Shown: positions 35,891 through 43,793 of the stretch, piece after piece
How the letters are laid out: the number at the start of each line of letters is the position of its first letter
Position numbering within the stretch: position 1 is the stretch's first letter
Assembly (NCBI GenBank): GCA_052067355.1
Contig: JBQHQH010000012.1
Location: forward strand, 1 to 64,000
Direction of reading: 5' to 3'
From: CABMKH01 sp040797625
Lineage (GTDB): Bacteria > Bacillota > Clostridia > Tissierellales > Tissierellaceae
DNA length: 64,000 nucleotides
The notes under the pieces: model-generated
Seen by the model: only the letters and a program-made list of their open reading frames with translations
Database searches by the model: none
What the model was told of the DNA's origin: nothing
Made by a program: the position numbers and the translations under genes

Positions 35891-35920
35891 AAGGGGATAC
35901 TTTTATAAGTATCCTTTTCT
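35891..35920 (+). terminator. Terminator of aspA
   Basis: Stem aaggggatactt / aagtatcctttt with a ttat loop, then T-rich sequence. G-U pairs occur at the base. Confidence 0.8.
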
Positions 35921-35992
35921 TTATAAAAAATCAAATAAAATACTTGATTAATATTCATTTATATGATAGTATGTTTTTGTTGCCAAATTTGA

Positions 35993-36079
35993 GCCGAAGT
36001 GGTGGAACTGGCAGACGCGTTGGACTCAAAATCCAATGGTAGCAATACCGTGGGGGTTCGATTCCCCCCTTCGGCACCA
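35993..36079 (+). tRNA. tRNA-Leu (CAA)
   Basis: Class II tRNA of 87 nt. Acceptor gccgaag/cttcggc, anticodon CAA in loop ctcaaaa, long variable arm, CCA encoded. It stands alone and is followed by a terminator and possible coding remnants. Confidence 0.95.
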
Positions 36080-36138
36080 TTACAACTCACACTTTTTTTA
36101 ATAAAGAAGTTTATTTCATAATTATTTTCGTTAATTCT

Positions 36139-36170
36139 AATCTCACTTATAAAAGTTGAGATTGTTTTTT
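36139..36170 (+). terminator. Terminator of tRNA-Leu(CAA)
   Basis: Stem aatctcactt / aagttgagatt (one bulge), ataa loop, then a long T-run. About 60 nt after the tRNA. Confidence 0.75.
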
Positions 36171-36425
36171 TATATTTATGCCTTTATCTAGATTAGATTT
36201 GATATCTAGTAACCATTTTCTTAAATCTTCTTCAGGAATATTTATTTGTTGATTAACTTCTTTTAATCTTTCCAAGATAACAGATTTATATAACTGTAAT
36301 TCTTTACCGAGTTCAAGAAACGTAATCCCTTTAGTTATCATGTTGATTATATTTTTTGTTTTTAAGTATACTAGGTATTGAATTGAAAACAAAACTTTCA
36401 TTTCTTTTATTTTTATCAATATCAT
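36147..36425 (-). CDS. Small unknown protein or remnant
   Basis: A 92-codon minus-strand frame. The part from MITKGITFLELGKELQLY onward reads like a real helical, charged protein (IPEEDLRKWLLDIKSNLDKG), whereas the first ~28 residues look like AT-rich filler. No convincing ribosome site precedes the first ATG. An internal ATG (MITKG) is equally possible. Its 3' end overlaps the terminator of the neighbouring tRNA. Together with the broken frame at 37011-37178 it suggests an eroded insertion next to tRNA-Leu. I do not recognise the family. Confidence 0.3.
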   Translation of the reverse strand: MILIKIKEMKVLFSIQYLVYLKTKNIINMITKGITFLELGKELQLYKSVILERLKEVNQQINIPEEDLRKWLLDIKSNLDKGINIKKQSQLL

Positions 36426-36429
36426 ATCC

Positions 36430-36451
36430 TAATGGAGGGGTTCCTCCATTA
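36430..36451 (+). promoter_or_regulatory. Hairpin in the csaA leader
   Basis: Perfect 9-bp stem taatggagg / cctccatta with loop ggtt, about 30 nt before the csaA start. The 5' arm contains an SD-like ggagg that is hidden by pairing. Role unknown. Confidence 0.4.
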
Positions 36452-36481
36452 AATTTACAAGGATGGGTGGGAGGTGTTATT

Positions 36482-36811
36482 ATGGTTACTTTTGATGATT
36501 TTATGAAGTTGGATATACGAGTTGGAGAAATTACAGAAGTAGAATTTTTCGAAAAGGCTAGAAAACCTGCGTATAAGTTATGGGTTGATTTTGGAAATGA
36601 AATTGGTATAAAGAAATCTAGTGCTCAGATTACTGAATGTTATAGAAAAGAGGAACTCATAGGTAAACAAGTCTTAGGAGTGGTAAATTTTCCACCAAGA
36701 CAAATTGCTGATTTTATGTCGGAGGTATTAGTATTAGGAGTTTATGCTGAACAAGGAGTAGTATTGATTCAGCCAGAGCAATCTGTTAAAAAAGGTGATA
36801 AATTAGGTTAA
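36482..36811 (+). CDS. csaA: CsaA-type chaperone with tRNA-binding (OB) domain
   Basis: 109 residues, almost entirely one OB-fold tRNA-binding domain as in Bacillus CsaA, a protein implicated in export and folding. Signature: FMKLDIRVGEITEVEFFEKARKPAYKL from about residue 7, then KKSSAQITECY and VVNFPPRQIADFMSEVLVLG. The start ATG 36482 has gggagg just upstream. The longer open frame back to 36356 is not supported. Single gene with its own terminator at 36861. Confidence 0.9.
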   Translation: MVTFDDFMKLDIRVGEITEVEFFEKARKPAYKLWVDFGNEIGIKKSSAQITECYRKEELIGKQVLGVVNFPPRQIADFMSEVLVLGVYAEQGVVLIQPEQSVKKGDKLG

Positions 36812-36860
36812 TATATTAGTTTTTATAATATGTAATAACTATAAGTTAAAACAATTTCTT

Positions 36861-36903
36861 AAAATACCGTATTATTCAGAAATGGATTATACGGTATTTT
36901 TAT
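36861..36903 (+). terminator. Terminator of csaA
   Basis: Perfect 12-bp stem aaaataccgtat / atacggtatttt with a 16-nt loop and a short T-run. Confidence 0.8.
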
Positions 36904-37010
36904 GTTGAAATAAATTAATAATAAATGGAAAAAGTAAAAGACCAGAAAGAAAGCAGAAAAATAATAAGGGAAGACGGATATAAGAGGTACGGTTATAAAA
37001 AAATCAATAG

Positions 37011-37178
37011 GATATAGCAGATAGCATATATGAATCTACTCTAGAGAAGTTAAGAATAATAAAAATAGAATTAGGGGCAGTAGAAAGGCAGATTGAAGCA
37101 ACTAGGAAAGGGGAGTTGAATGATTTAGTGTCAGAAAATAAGAATATTATAAAATTGATTATTGACAATTTTAATTAA
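37011..37178 (+). pseudogene. C-terminal remnant of an unknown helical protein
   Basis: An open stretch without a start codon, entered directly after an in-frame TAG. It encodes a protein-like helical segment (STLEKLRIIKIELGAVERQI, then ENKNIIKLIIDNFN) ending in TAA at 37176-37178. The composition looks like coding sequence rather than chance. I infer the tail of a deleted gene, perhaps a recombinase or mobile-element protein. Family not recognised. Confidence 0.4.
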
Positions 37179-37245
37179 TAATTATAGTATATGAGTATAA
37201 GTGAATATAATCATAAAAGGATATAAAATTATAAGGAGATATGAA

Positions 37246-37638
37246 ATGGATATAGTACAAATACTGAAAGCATTAGGTGACGAAAATAGAATTAGAATAT
37301 TAAACATATTAAAAGATGGACAATTATGTGTATGTGAAATTGAGCATATATTAGGAATTACACAATCAAACGCTTCGAGACATCTCAATAAGTTAAGTAC
37401 ACTTAGGATTGTGGTATATGAAAAAAAAGCGCAATGGATATATTATAAATTAAACAAAGAAACTTTGGAACAATTTCCATTTATAAAAGAACTTCTAGAG
37501 AATGAACTAGATAAAATAGACATATGTAGGCAAGATATAGAAAACTTAATTGAATATAAAAAAAGTGGAATGACTTGTGAAAATTTGAGAGATTATAAAT
37601 ATAATATTGAAAATAATTGTAAGTGCAAAAATAATTAA
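37246..37638 (+). CDS. arsR: ArsR-family arsenic-responsive repressor
   Basis: A 130-residue winged-helix repressor. Start ATG 37246 with aaggag 6 nt upstream; the frame is open to 37201 but without a site. The metal motif CVCEIEHIL (about residue 28) matches the CVC pair that binds As(III) in classical ArsR, immediately before the recognition helix LGITQSNASRHLNKL. The C-terminal tail CENLRDY and NCKCKNN adds cysteines. It is followed after about 14 nt by an ArsM homologue, so arsenite should relieve repression of both. TTGACA at 37162-37167 may be its -35 box. Confidence 0.88.
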   Translation: MDIVQILKALGDENRIRILNILKDGQLCVCEIEHILGITQSNASRHLNKLSTLRIVVYEKKAQWIYYKLNKETLEQFPFIKELLENELDKIDICRQDIENLIEYKKSGMTCENLRDYKYNIENNCKCKNN

Positions 37639-37652
37639 TGGAGGCAAAAAAG

Positions 37653-38444
37653 ATGAAGGATTTTAAAAAGAGAGATGTTAGAAATGTTGTTCGTAATAGT
37701 TATGGCAGAATAGCTAGGGGGAATGTAAAAGAGGATGGTTGTTGTGGAGGAGGCATTAAACTTAAGAAACCTTCAATAGAGATATCGCGTAAAATTGGAT
37801 ATTCTAATGAAGAAATATCAACTGCTCCAGAGGAAGCTAATATGGGGTTAGGCTGTGGAAATCCACAATTAATAGCTAATCTTAAGGAAGGCGAAACTGT
37901 TATAGATCTGGGAAGTGGAGGGGGATTTGACTGTTTTTTAGCTTCTAAAAAAGTCGGGATTAAGGGATATATTATTGGAGTTGACATGACTCCAGAGATG
38001 ATTAATAAATCAAGAGCTATATCTAAAAAGCATAGATATAGAAATGTAGACTTTAGACTAGGAGAAATTGAAAATCTTCCTGTAGCGGATAATACTGCGG
38101 ATGTAATTATTTCAAACTGTGTTATAAATCTATCTCCCAATAAGCAAAGGGTATATAACGAGGCCTATCGTGTATTGAAAAAGGGTGGTAGAATTGCTAT
38201 TTCTGATATAGTTCTTATTAGAGATTTAACAGAAGAAATGAAACAAGATGAGAACCTTTATTGTGGATGAGTTACTGGTGCGTCTTCAGTTGAAGAATTA
38301 GAATTATATTTAAAAAAGGCTGGTTTTAGTGATATTAGCATTGAAACTCAAGAAGTATCAAAGGAATATGCTGAAAAATGGGCACATAATTTGAAGGTCG
38401 GAGAATATATTATGTCTGCATCAATAAAAGCAATAAAATTATAG
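37653..38444 (+). CDS. arsM: Arsenite methyltransferase ArsM with in-frame UGA, probably selenocysteine
   Basis: A SAM-dependent methyltransferase that methylates As(III). The frame from ATG 37653 (SD ggagg at 37640-37644) reaches an in-frame TGA at 38268-38270 and then continues open for 57 codons to TAG 38442-38444, giving 263 residues. The SAM motif is VIDLGSGGGFDCFLA (about 83-97). Conserved ArsM cysteines are present as GLGCGNP (Cys68) and ISNCVINLS (Cys156). The UGA is codon 206, inside YCG-U-VTGASS, where ArsM proteins have the third As-binding cysteine (CxxGA). The downstream part, EELELYLKKAGFSDI, is normal ArsM sequence. A SECIS-like hairpin follows the UGA. A plain nonsense mutation is the alternative, but the exact position and the hairpin argue for selenocysteine. 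Confidence 0.8.
38268..38296 (+). promoter_or_regulatory. UGA codon plus bacterial SECIS-like hairpin in arsM
   Basis: UGA at 38268-38270. After 17 nt comes a stem-loop tcttc-agtt-gaaga (38283-38296). Its apical loop has G at its second position, 19 nt after the UGA. Bacterial SECIS elements lie right behind the UGA with a loop guanine about 16-37 nt away, so the geometry fits. The stem is short (5 bp), which is normal for SelB binding. Confidence 0.65.
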
Positions 38445-38500
38445 GATTTATGCTGTTGTTTTTATTTAATATAATGACTAAAAATTGAATGATTTATTTG

Positions 38501-38539
38501 AATACCACATTATTTAAATCTGAATTTTGTGGTATTTTT
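38501..38539 (+). terminator. Terminator of the arsRM operon
   Basis: Stem aataccaca / tgtggtatt with an 18-nt loop and a T-run, 57 nt after the ArsM TAG. It supports readthrough of the UGA as the true gene end. Confidence 0.75.
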
Positions 38540-38680
38540 ATGATGTTTTCAGATATATTTGTCACAAGCCTGAATTCTTTCCCATTTTATCAAAGGTTAA
38601 GATTTCTCTATTGTGTAATAGCAAAGTTCTTCAAAGATTTTCTAATCTCTGTAATTATTATAAATTTTTTAAAAAAGTTA

Positions 38681-38708
38681 TTGACATATGCCATTAATGA
38701 AGTATAAT
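38681..38708 (+). promoter_or_regulatory. Promoter of the DUF134/NifX-like pair with flanking inverted repeat
   Basis: TTGACA 38681-38686, a 16-nt spacer, TATAAT 38703-38708. tgacatatg (38682-38690) overlaps the -35 box, and its inverse catatgtca lies at 38724-38732, just after the expected start. This is a plausible operator for the DUF134 regulator encoded downstream. Confidence 0.65.
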
Positions 38709-38830
38709 AAGTATTATAAATAACATATGTCATAAACTATTGTAGATTTATCTATAAGCAGCTAAAGTCCCTATAACAGGTATCAGAAGTAATTAGAGGG
38801 TTTTTTGATTAGAATTGAGGTGATAAGATT

Positions 38831-39223
38831 ATGCCAAGACCAATGAAATGGAGAAAAGTATGTTGTCTGCCAGAAAGCAATAAATTTGGTCCTCTTGATT
38901 CCATGTCAGATGGCAAAGATAATATAAATATGACAGTTGATGAATATGAAACCATAAGGCTTATCGATTTAGAGGGCTTTACACAAGAAGAGTGTGCTAA
39001 GCAGATGAATATTGCTCGAACTACTGTTCAGGGTATTTATACCGGAGCTAGAAAAAAACTGGCCGAATCATTAGTGAATAGTAAAGTGCTGCTAATTGAG
39101 GGAGGTGAATATCGACTCTGCAACGGATTAGGAGGTGGTTGTGGCCGTGGTTGTCGTAGACATAGACATGGGCACATCGATGAGGAATATATTGTACGGA
39201 GCTCGTTGAGCAAGCGGCAATAA
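38831..39223 (+). CDS. DUF134 family DNA-binding protein
   Basis: 130 residues. It opens MPRPMKWRKVCCLPE, the typical DUF134 start. A sigma-like helix-turn-helix follows, GFTQEECAKQMNIARTTVQG (about residues 57-76). The C-terminal tail is rich in Cys, Gly and His (GGGCGRGCRRHRHGH) and could sense metal or an iron-sulfur cluster. SD gaggtga precedes the ATG. The next gene encodes a NifX/NifB-C-like protein, the usual partner of DUF134 proteins in anaerobes. Inverted repeats near the promoter suggest autoregulation. Physiological signal unknown. Confidence 0.85.
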   Translation: MPRPMKWRKVCCLPESNKFGPLDSMSDGKDNINMTVDEYETIRLIDLEGFTQEECAKQMNIARTTVQGIYTGARKKLAESLVNSKVLLIEGGEYRLCNGLGGGCGRGCRRHRHGHIDEEYIVRSSLSKRQ

Positions 39224-39265
39224 TATTGAATAAATATATTCAAAATAAAAAAATGGAGGAAGAAA

Positions 39266-39625
39266 ATGATTAAAATTGCAGTAGCAAGCGAAAAGGAAAT
39301 GGTAACGGAACATTTTGGACATTGTATTAATTTCAATATTTTTGAAACTGAAAATGGTCAGATTACGAAAAGTGAATCTATCTCCAATCCAGGACATAAA
39401 CCTGGATTTCTGCCAAACTTTTTAAATGATATGGGAGTTAATGTAGTCATCTCAGGAGGCATGGGAAAAGGTGCTATAGATATCTTTAATGAGAAAGACA
39501 TTGAAGTTATTACAGGAGCATCTGGTAATGCCAAAGATATTGTAAATGCATATCTTAATGGAACACTTAAGTCCACATGTTCTATTTGTCATGAGCATGA
39601 ACATCACGGTGAATGCGGAGAATAG
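39266..39625 (+). CDS. NifX/NifB-type cofactor-binding protein (Fe-Mo cluster binding family)
   Basis: 119 residues with the small alpha/beta fold that in nitrogen fixers binds Fe-Mo cofactor precursors. Segments: IAVASEKEMVTEHFGHC (about 4-20), where the HFGHC histidines and cysteine may bind metal, NVVISGGMGKGAIDIFNE, and a metal-rich tail CSICHEHEHHGECGE. No nif genes are present, so a role in general metal or Fe-S handling is more likely than nitrogen fixation. SD ggagga lies before the ATG. Paired with the DUF134 gene 42 nt upstream. Confidence 0.82.
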   Translation: MIKIAVASEKEMVTEHFGHCINFNIFETENGQITKSESISNPGHKPGFLPNFLNDMGVNVVISGGMGKGAIDIFNEKDIEVITGASGNAKDIVNAYLNGTLKSTCSICHEHEHHGECGE

Positions 39626-39760
39626 ATTATGACATGGTGAATTAAATTAATTTTGGAAATTCATAGCCTAAAGACAAGTTCAAATTAAGCAGACAACCAA
39701 AATCTATGATTTTGTGTCGGATGCTAACACATCGTGAAATATCATATAGAGCATAAAACT

Positions 39761-39780
39761 CCATCTAATATAAGTTTTCT
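39761..39780 (+). repeat. Dispersed intergenic repeat, copy C
   Basis: ccatctaatataagttttct, preceded by taaaact. About 40 nt further upstream is ttgtgtcgga, which is also present before copy D, so these two copies share a longer, degraded element. Confidence 0.65.
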
Positions 39781-39804
39781 TTATATACTTGGACATTCTA
39801 CAAT

Positions 39805-39838
39805 ACCCTCCAAACTCGTAAGTGTGGAGGGTTGCTTT
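39805..39838 (+). terminator. Hairpin between convergent genes
   Basis: Stem accctccaaact / agtgtggagggt (one mismatch), cgta loop, then ttgcttt. The T-run is weak. Confidence 0.5.
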
Positions 39839-39912
39839 ATATATTAGGTAATATAAACTATCTCGTTATAGATTGGCTATAGTGATATTTGATATATTAT
39901 GGCTTGCATATT

Positions 39913-40311
39913 TTATTTAGAGGTTATATCTAATAGAATCTCATTATTTTTACTGTAAATTAAGATTAAAGCTGTATGATCGTCTTTTTCAACTTGGAGC
40001 ATATTGGGTTTTCCATCAAAAGTGGTTTGCCACCCATCATTAATGAGGATTTCTTCATATTCACTAAGGGCATTTTCAATATCAACATCTTTTACTACAT
40101 AGGTAACTTTTTTTAATTCTGGTGTTTGATTTTCATTTTCTTCATTATTATCTGTTTCATTATTATCTATTTCATTGTTTTCTGTCTCATTAGTTTTTGC
40201 AACCATATTATTATATGATGGAAGATATGGAAATTCCTTGGTATATGAGACCCTAGGACCACAAGAAATTAAAAAGATAGATAATGTTAATAATATTAGT
40301 AAACGTTTCAT
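39913..40311 (-). CDS. Small lipoprotein of unknown function
   Basis: About 132 residues from the ATG at 40311 (SD ggagg on the minus strand; an upstream in-frame ATG at 40344 is not needed). The signal peptide RLLILLTLSIFLISC ends in a lipobox, so the mature protein is anchored at its first Cys. A low-complexity linker of Asn and Glu repeats (NETENNEIDNNETDNNEENE) follows. A compact C-terminal domain of about 75 residues reads VTYVVKDVDIENALSEYEE and ILIYSKNNEILLDI. The linker DNA is a run of near-repeats of ttatctrtttca on the plus strand. Family not recognised. Confidence 0.7.
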   Translation of the reverse strand: MKRLLILLTLSIFLISCGPRVSYTKEFPYLPSYNNMVAKTNETENNEIDNNETDNNEENENQTPELKKVTYVVKDVDIENALSEYEEILINDGWQTTFDGKPNMLQVEKDDHTALILIYSKNNEILLDITSK

Positions 40312-40441
40312 AAAGTATACCTCCTTCATAGCTAGTATTTCCAAAATGGAAATATATATTTATATTTTATTTTCTATTAAGGAATTTAAAAAGATTAAAT
40401 AATAACGTTAAAATTAGAAGATTTTTTATAATAATACCTTG

Positions 40442-40470
40442 TTTACTCATATTCAATTTTAAGGTATACT
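40442..40470 (+). promoter_or_regulatory. Promoter of the polA operon
   Basis: TTTACT 40442-40447, a 17-nt spacer, TATACT 40465-40470. About 34 nt before the polA ATG. Confidence 0.6.
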
Positions 40471-40503
40471 TAAATATATGGAGCAAAAACTAGGAGTGAT
40501 CTG

Positions 40504-43173
40504 ATGGATAACAAAAAATTAATGATAATAGATGGTAGTTCCCTATTGCATAGGGCATTTTATGCTTTACCTCTTCTATCTACAAAAGATGGAATATATA
40601 CCAATGGAGTATATGGATTTTTAACTATGTTATATAGAATTAGAGATGAATATAATCCAGAATACATATGTGTTGCTTTTGATAAAAAAGGACCTACTTT
40701 TAGACATAAAGAATATGGAGAATATAAGGGTACAAGACAATCTACACCTACTGAACTGGCACAACAATTTCCAATTATAAGACAAGTACTTAAAGCCATG
40801 AATATTGTGACTTTAGAGATGTCTGAATATGAAGCAGATGATATTGCAGGAACTTTAGCTAGAATAGGTGAAGAAAATGGAATGGAAACAATATTAGTTA
40901 CAGGAGATAAGGATTATTTTCAATTGGCAAGAGATAATGTTAAGGTTCTATTGACTAGAAAGGGAATTACGGAATTAGAGATATTCGATAGAGACAAGAT
41001 AGTCATAGAATATGGAATTGAACCAAAGCAGCTTATAGATTTAAAAGGGTTAATGGGAGATAATTCAGATAATATTCCAGGAGTTCCAGGAATTGGAGAG
41101 AAAACAGGGTTAAAATTAATCAGAGAATTTGGTAATATAGAAGATGTATATAAGAATATAGATAAGATAAGCGGTAAAAAATTAAAAGAAAATCTGATTG
41201 AAAATGAAAATATAGCCTATTTAAGTAGGAAATTAGGAGAAATAATTACAAATGTTCCATTAGATATAGAAATTGAAGACCTTAGAGTAAAGACGGAAAA
41301 TTGGGATGAACTGATTCCATTATATGATGAATATGAATTTAAAAGCCTGATGGATAGGATACCAGATAGTTTAAAATCAAAAGAAGAAGTTCATAGGGAA
41401 TTTAAATATGAAGTTCTTAAATCAGAGGATTTTAAAAGAGTAGTAGATCTGATCAGAGAAAAGGAGAAATTTGCTTTCAAGTTTTTAGTAGATGGATTGA
41501 GTCTTATGGAAGAGGAGATTATAGCCATAGGAATTAAGATAGAAGAGAGTCCAATCTATTATATAGACCTATCGGATGGATATGATGAGTTTATCGAAGG
41601 GTTTAAATCCATATTTGAAGATGAGTCCATAGAAAAAATAGGATATCAGCTAAAAAGTGATATTATAATGTTATTTAGGCTGGGTATTAAGATAAAAAAA
41701 TATGTATATGATGCAATGATCGCTCAATATCTGATAAATCCAAGTCAAAATGACTATTCTATAAATAAGTTAAGTGAAGAATATCTCAGCTATTATGGAA
41801 TAGATGAAGAGACGATATTGGGAAAAGGTAAAAAACAAAAGAGTTTTATGGATATAGACATAGAGCAAAGAATTCATTATATAGCCTTTATACTTGAAAC
41901 AGTTTATGGGCTAGAACCTATTATGATGGATAAAATTGAAGAGTTTAATATGGAAGAACTATATTATGAGGTTGAATTACCTCTAATAGAGGTATTAGCC
42001 TATATGGAATTTATAGGTTTTAAAATAGATAGAGAAGAATTAAATAGATTAGGAAAAGAATATGAAGAAGAAATAGACACTCTTACAAATGATATACATG
42101 ATCTAGCAGGTATGGAATTCAATATTAACTCTCCAAAACAAATAGGTGAAGTATTATTTGAAAAGTTGGAGTTACCTGTGATAAAGAAGACTAAGACTGG
42201 TTATTCAACAAATGTGGAAGTTTTAGAAAAGTTGATAGATCAACATCCTATAATTTCAAAGATATTGAGATATAGACAGATTGTAAAATTAAAATCTACT
42301 TATATAGATGGGCTTGTAAAATTGATCAATCCCAAGACAAGTAGAGTACACTCTAGTTTTAATCAGACTATAACTACAACTGGTAGGATTTCAAGTACAG
42401 AACCTAATTTACAAAACATACCTGTAAGAACTGAGGATGGAAGGAAAATTAGGAAGGCATTTATATCAGCTAAACCTGAATATAGATTAGTAGATGCAGA
42501 CTATTCTCAAATTGAATTGAGAGTATTGGCTCATATATCTAAGGATATAAAGATGATAGAAGCTTTTATTCACAATCAAGATATTCATCAAAAGACTGCA
42601 TCAGAAGTGTTCCATCTTCCCATGGATGAAGTTACACCTATACTTAGAAATAATGCAAAGGCTGTAAACTTTGGTATTGTCTATGGGATTTCAGACTATG
42701 GATTGTCTAGGGATTTAAATATCTCTAGAAAAGATGCTAAAGAGTATATAGATAATTATCTAGCTAATTATGAAGGAGTTAAAAACTTCATGGAAAATAT
42801 TATTGAAGAGGGAAAGCAAAGTGGATATGTGGAAACCCTTCTTCACAGGAGAAGATATATACCTGAGCTGAAAGCTAAAAACTACAATGTGAGGTCATTT
42901 GGAGAAAGAGTGGCATTAAACACTCCTATTCAGGGTAGTGCTGCAGACATAATTAAGGTGGCAATGGTTAGAGTATATAATGAACTAAAAAAGAGAAAAT
43001 TAAAATCTAGACTTATTCTTCAAGTTCATGACGAATTAATTATAGAGACATATGATGGAGAAGAGAATGAGATTATAGAATTACTTAAAGATATTATGGA
43101 AGACTCCATTAAATTAGATGTTCCACTGAAGGTAGATATAGAAATAGGTGACAGTTGGTATGAGACCCATTAA
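40504..43173 (+). CDS. polA: DNA polymerase I
   Basis: 889 residues. The N-terminal 5'-3' exonuclease domain (1 to about 290) includes LLHRAFYALP, DDIAGTLAR and VTGDKDYFQL. The middle 3'-5' exonuclease-like domain (about 300-480) lacks the DxE catalytic motif, so proofreading is probably lost, as in Bacillus-type Pol I. The polymerase domain (about 500-889) shows motif A (DADYSQIELRVLAH), motif B (RNNAKAVNFGIVYG) and motif C (LQVHDELIIE). It functions in Okazaki fragment processing and repair. SD aggagtg precedes the ATG. Its end overlaps coaE by 14 bases, so the two are co-transcribed. Confidence 0.95.
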   Translation: MDNKKLMIIDGSSLLHRAFYALPLLSTKDGIYTNGVYGFLTMLYRIRDEYNPEYICVAFDKKGPTFRHKEYGEYKGTRQSTPTELAQQFPIIRQVLKAMNIVTLEMSEYEADDIAGTLARIGEENGMETILVTGDKDYFQLARDNVKVLLTRKGITELEIFDRDKIVIEYGIEPKQLIDLKGLMGDNSDNIPGVPGIGEKTGLKLIREFGNIEDVYKNIDKISGKKLKENLIENENIAYLSRKLGEIITNVPLDIEIEDLRVKTENWDELIPLYDEYEFKSLMDRIPDSLKSKEEVHREFKYEVLKSEDFKRVVDLIREKEKFAFKFLVDGLSLMEEEIIAIGIKIEESPIYYIDLSDGYDEFIEGFKSIFEDESIEKIGYQLKSDIIMLFRLGIKIKKYVYDAMIAQYLINPSQNDYSINKLSEEYLSYYGIDEETILGKGKKQKSFMDIDIEQRIHYIAFILETVYGLEPIMMDKIEEFNMEELYYEVELPLIEVLAYMEFIGFKIDREELNRLGKEYEEEIDTLTNDIHDLAGMEFNINSPKQIGEVLFEKLELPVIKKTKTGYSTNVEVLEKLIDQHPIISKILRYRQIVKLKSTYIDGLVKLINPKTSRVHSSFNQTITTTGRISSTEPNLQNIPVRTEDGRKIRKAFISAKPEYRLVDADYSQIELRVLAHISKDIKMIEAFIHNQDIHQKTASEVFHLPMDEVTPILRNNAKAVNFGIVYGISDYGLSRDLNISRKDAKEYIDNYLANYEGVKNFMENIIEEGKQSGYVETLLHRRRYIPELKAKNYNVRSFGERVALNTPIQGSAADIIKVAMVRVYNELKKRKLKSRLILQVHDELIIETYDGEENEIIELLKDIMEDSIKLDVPLKVDIEIGDSWYETH

Positions 43174-43777
43174 TTGTAAGTTAATAGGCTTGACAGGAGG
43201 AATAGCATCTGGCAAATCCACAGTATCTTCTATATTAGCCCACAGAGGATATAGAATTATAGATGCAGATAAAATTGCCAGGGAAATAGTAGAAGTTGGA
43301 AAGCCAGCATATACTAAAATTTTAAATCAATTTGGAGATATCCTACTGTCAGAGGATAAAAGCATAGATAGAAAAAAATTAGGAAAGTTGGTCTTCTATG
43401 ATAAGAGGCTTCTTAAAAAGTTAGAAGATATTACCCATCCGTATATCTTTCAAGAAATAAAAAAACAGATAGATGAATATTCTAAGAATAGCGATATTAT
43501 ATTTGTAGATATTCCCCTATTATACGAATCATATGATTATATCAATATCTATCATATAGATTTCGATGAAGTATGGCTAGTATATATAGATGAAAAGACT
43601 CAATTAGAACGATTGATGTCAAGGGATAATCTAGATAGAGATGAAGCTGTGATAAGAGTTAAGTCACAGATATCTATGGAAGATAAAAAAAAGAAATCTA
43701 CTAGGATAATTGATAATAGAGGGAGTATTTCAGATTTAATTATAAATGTAAATATGGCATTAGAGGAGCTAGACTAG
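43160..43777 (+). CDS. coaE: Dephospho-CoA kinase
   Basis: Last step of CoA synthesis: phosphorylates the ribose 3'-OH of dephospho-CoA. About 205 residues. The P-loop is LTGGIASGKSTVS at about residues 10-22. DADKIAREIVE and HPYIFQEIK are typical family elements. I use ATG 43160, which has aggtga 8 nt upstream inside polA. A GTG at 43148 is in frame but has no site. The polA-coaE order is common in Firmicutes. Confidence 0.92.
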   Translation: MRPINCKLIGLTGGIASGKSTVSSILAHRGYRIIDADKIAREIVEVGKPAYTKILNQFGDILLSEDKSIDRKKLGKLVFYDKRLLKKLEDITHPYIFQEIKKQIDEYSKNSDIIFVDIPLLYESYDYINIYHIDFDEVWLVYIDEKTQLERLMSRDNLDRDEAVIRVKSQISMEDKKKKSTRIIDNRGSISDLIINVNMALEELD

Positions 43778-43793
43778 GTATGGAGGGGTTTGT

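Larger units (their letters stand above)
39626..39912. other. Intergenic region with repeat copy C
   Basis: 287 bp with no gene. It holds ttgtgtcgga at 39712-39721, the dispersed repeat at 39761-39780 and a hairpin at 39805-39832. Confidence 0.5.

Noticed and set aside
38489..38707. 72-codon plus-strand frame after arsM
   Set aside because: It spans the arsRM terminator hairpin and the next promoter, with no ribosome site and a composition of AT-rich spacer.
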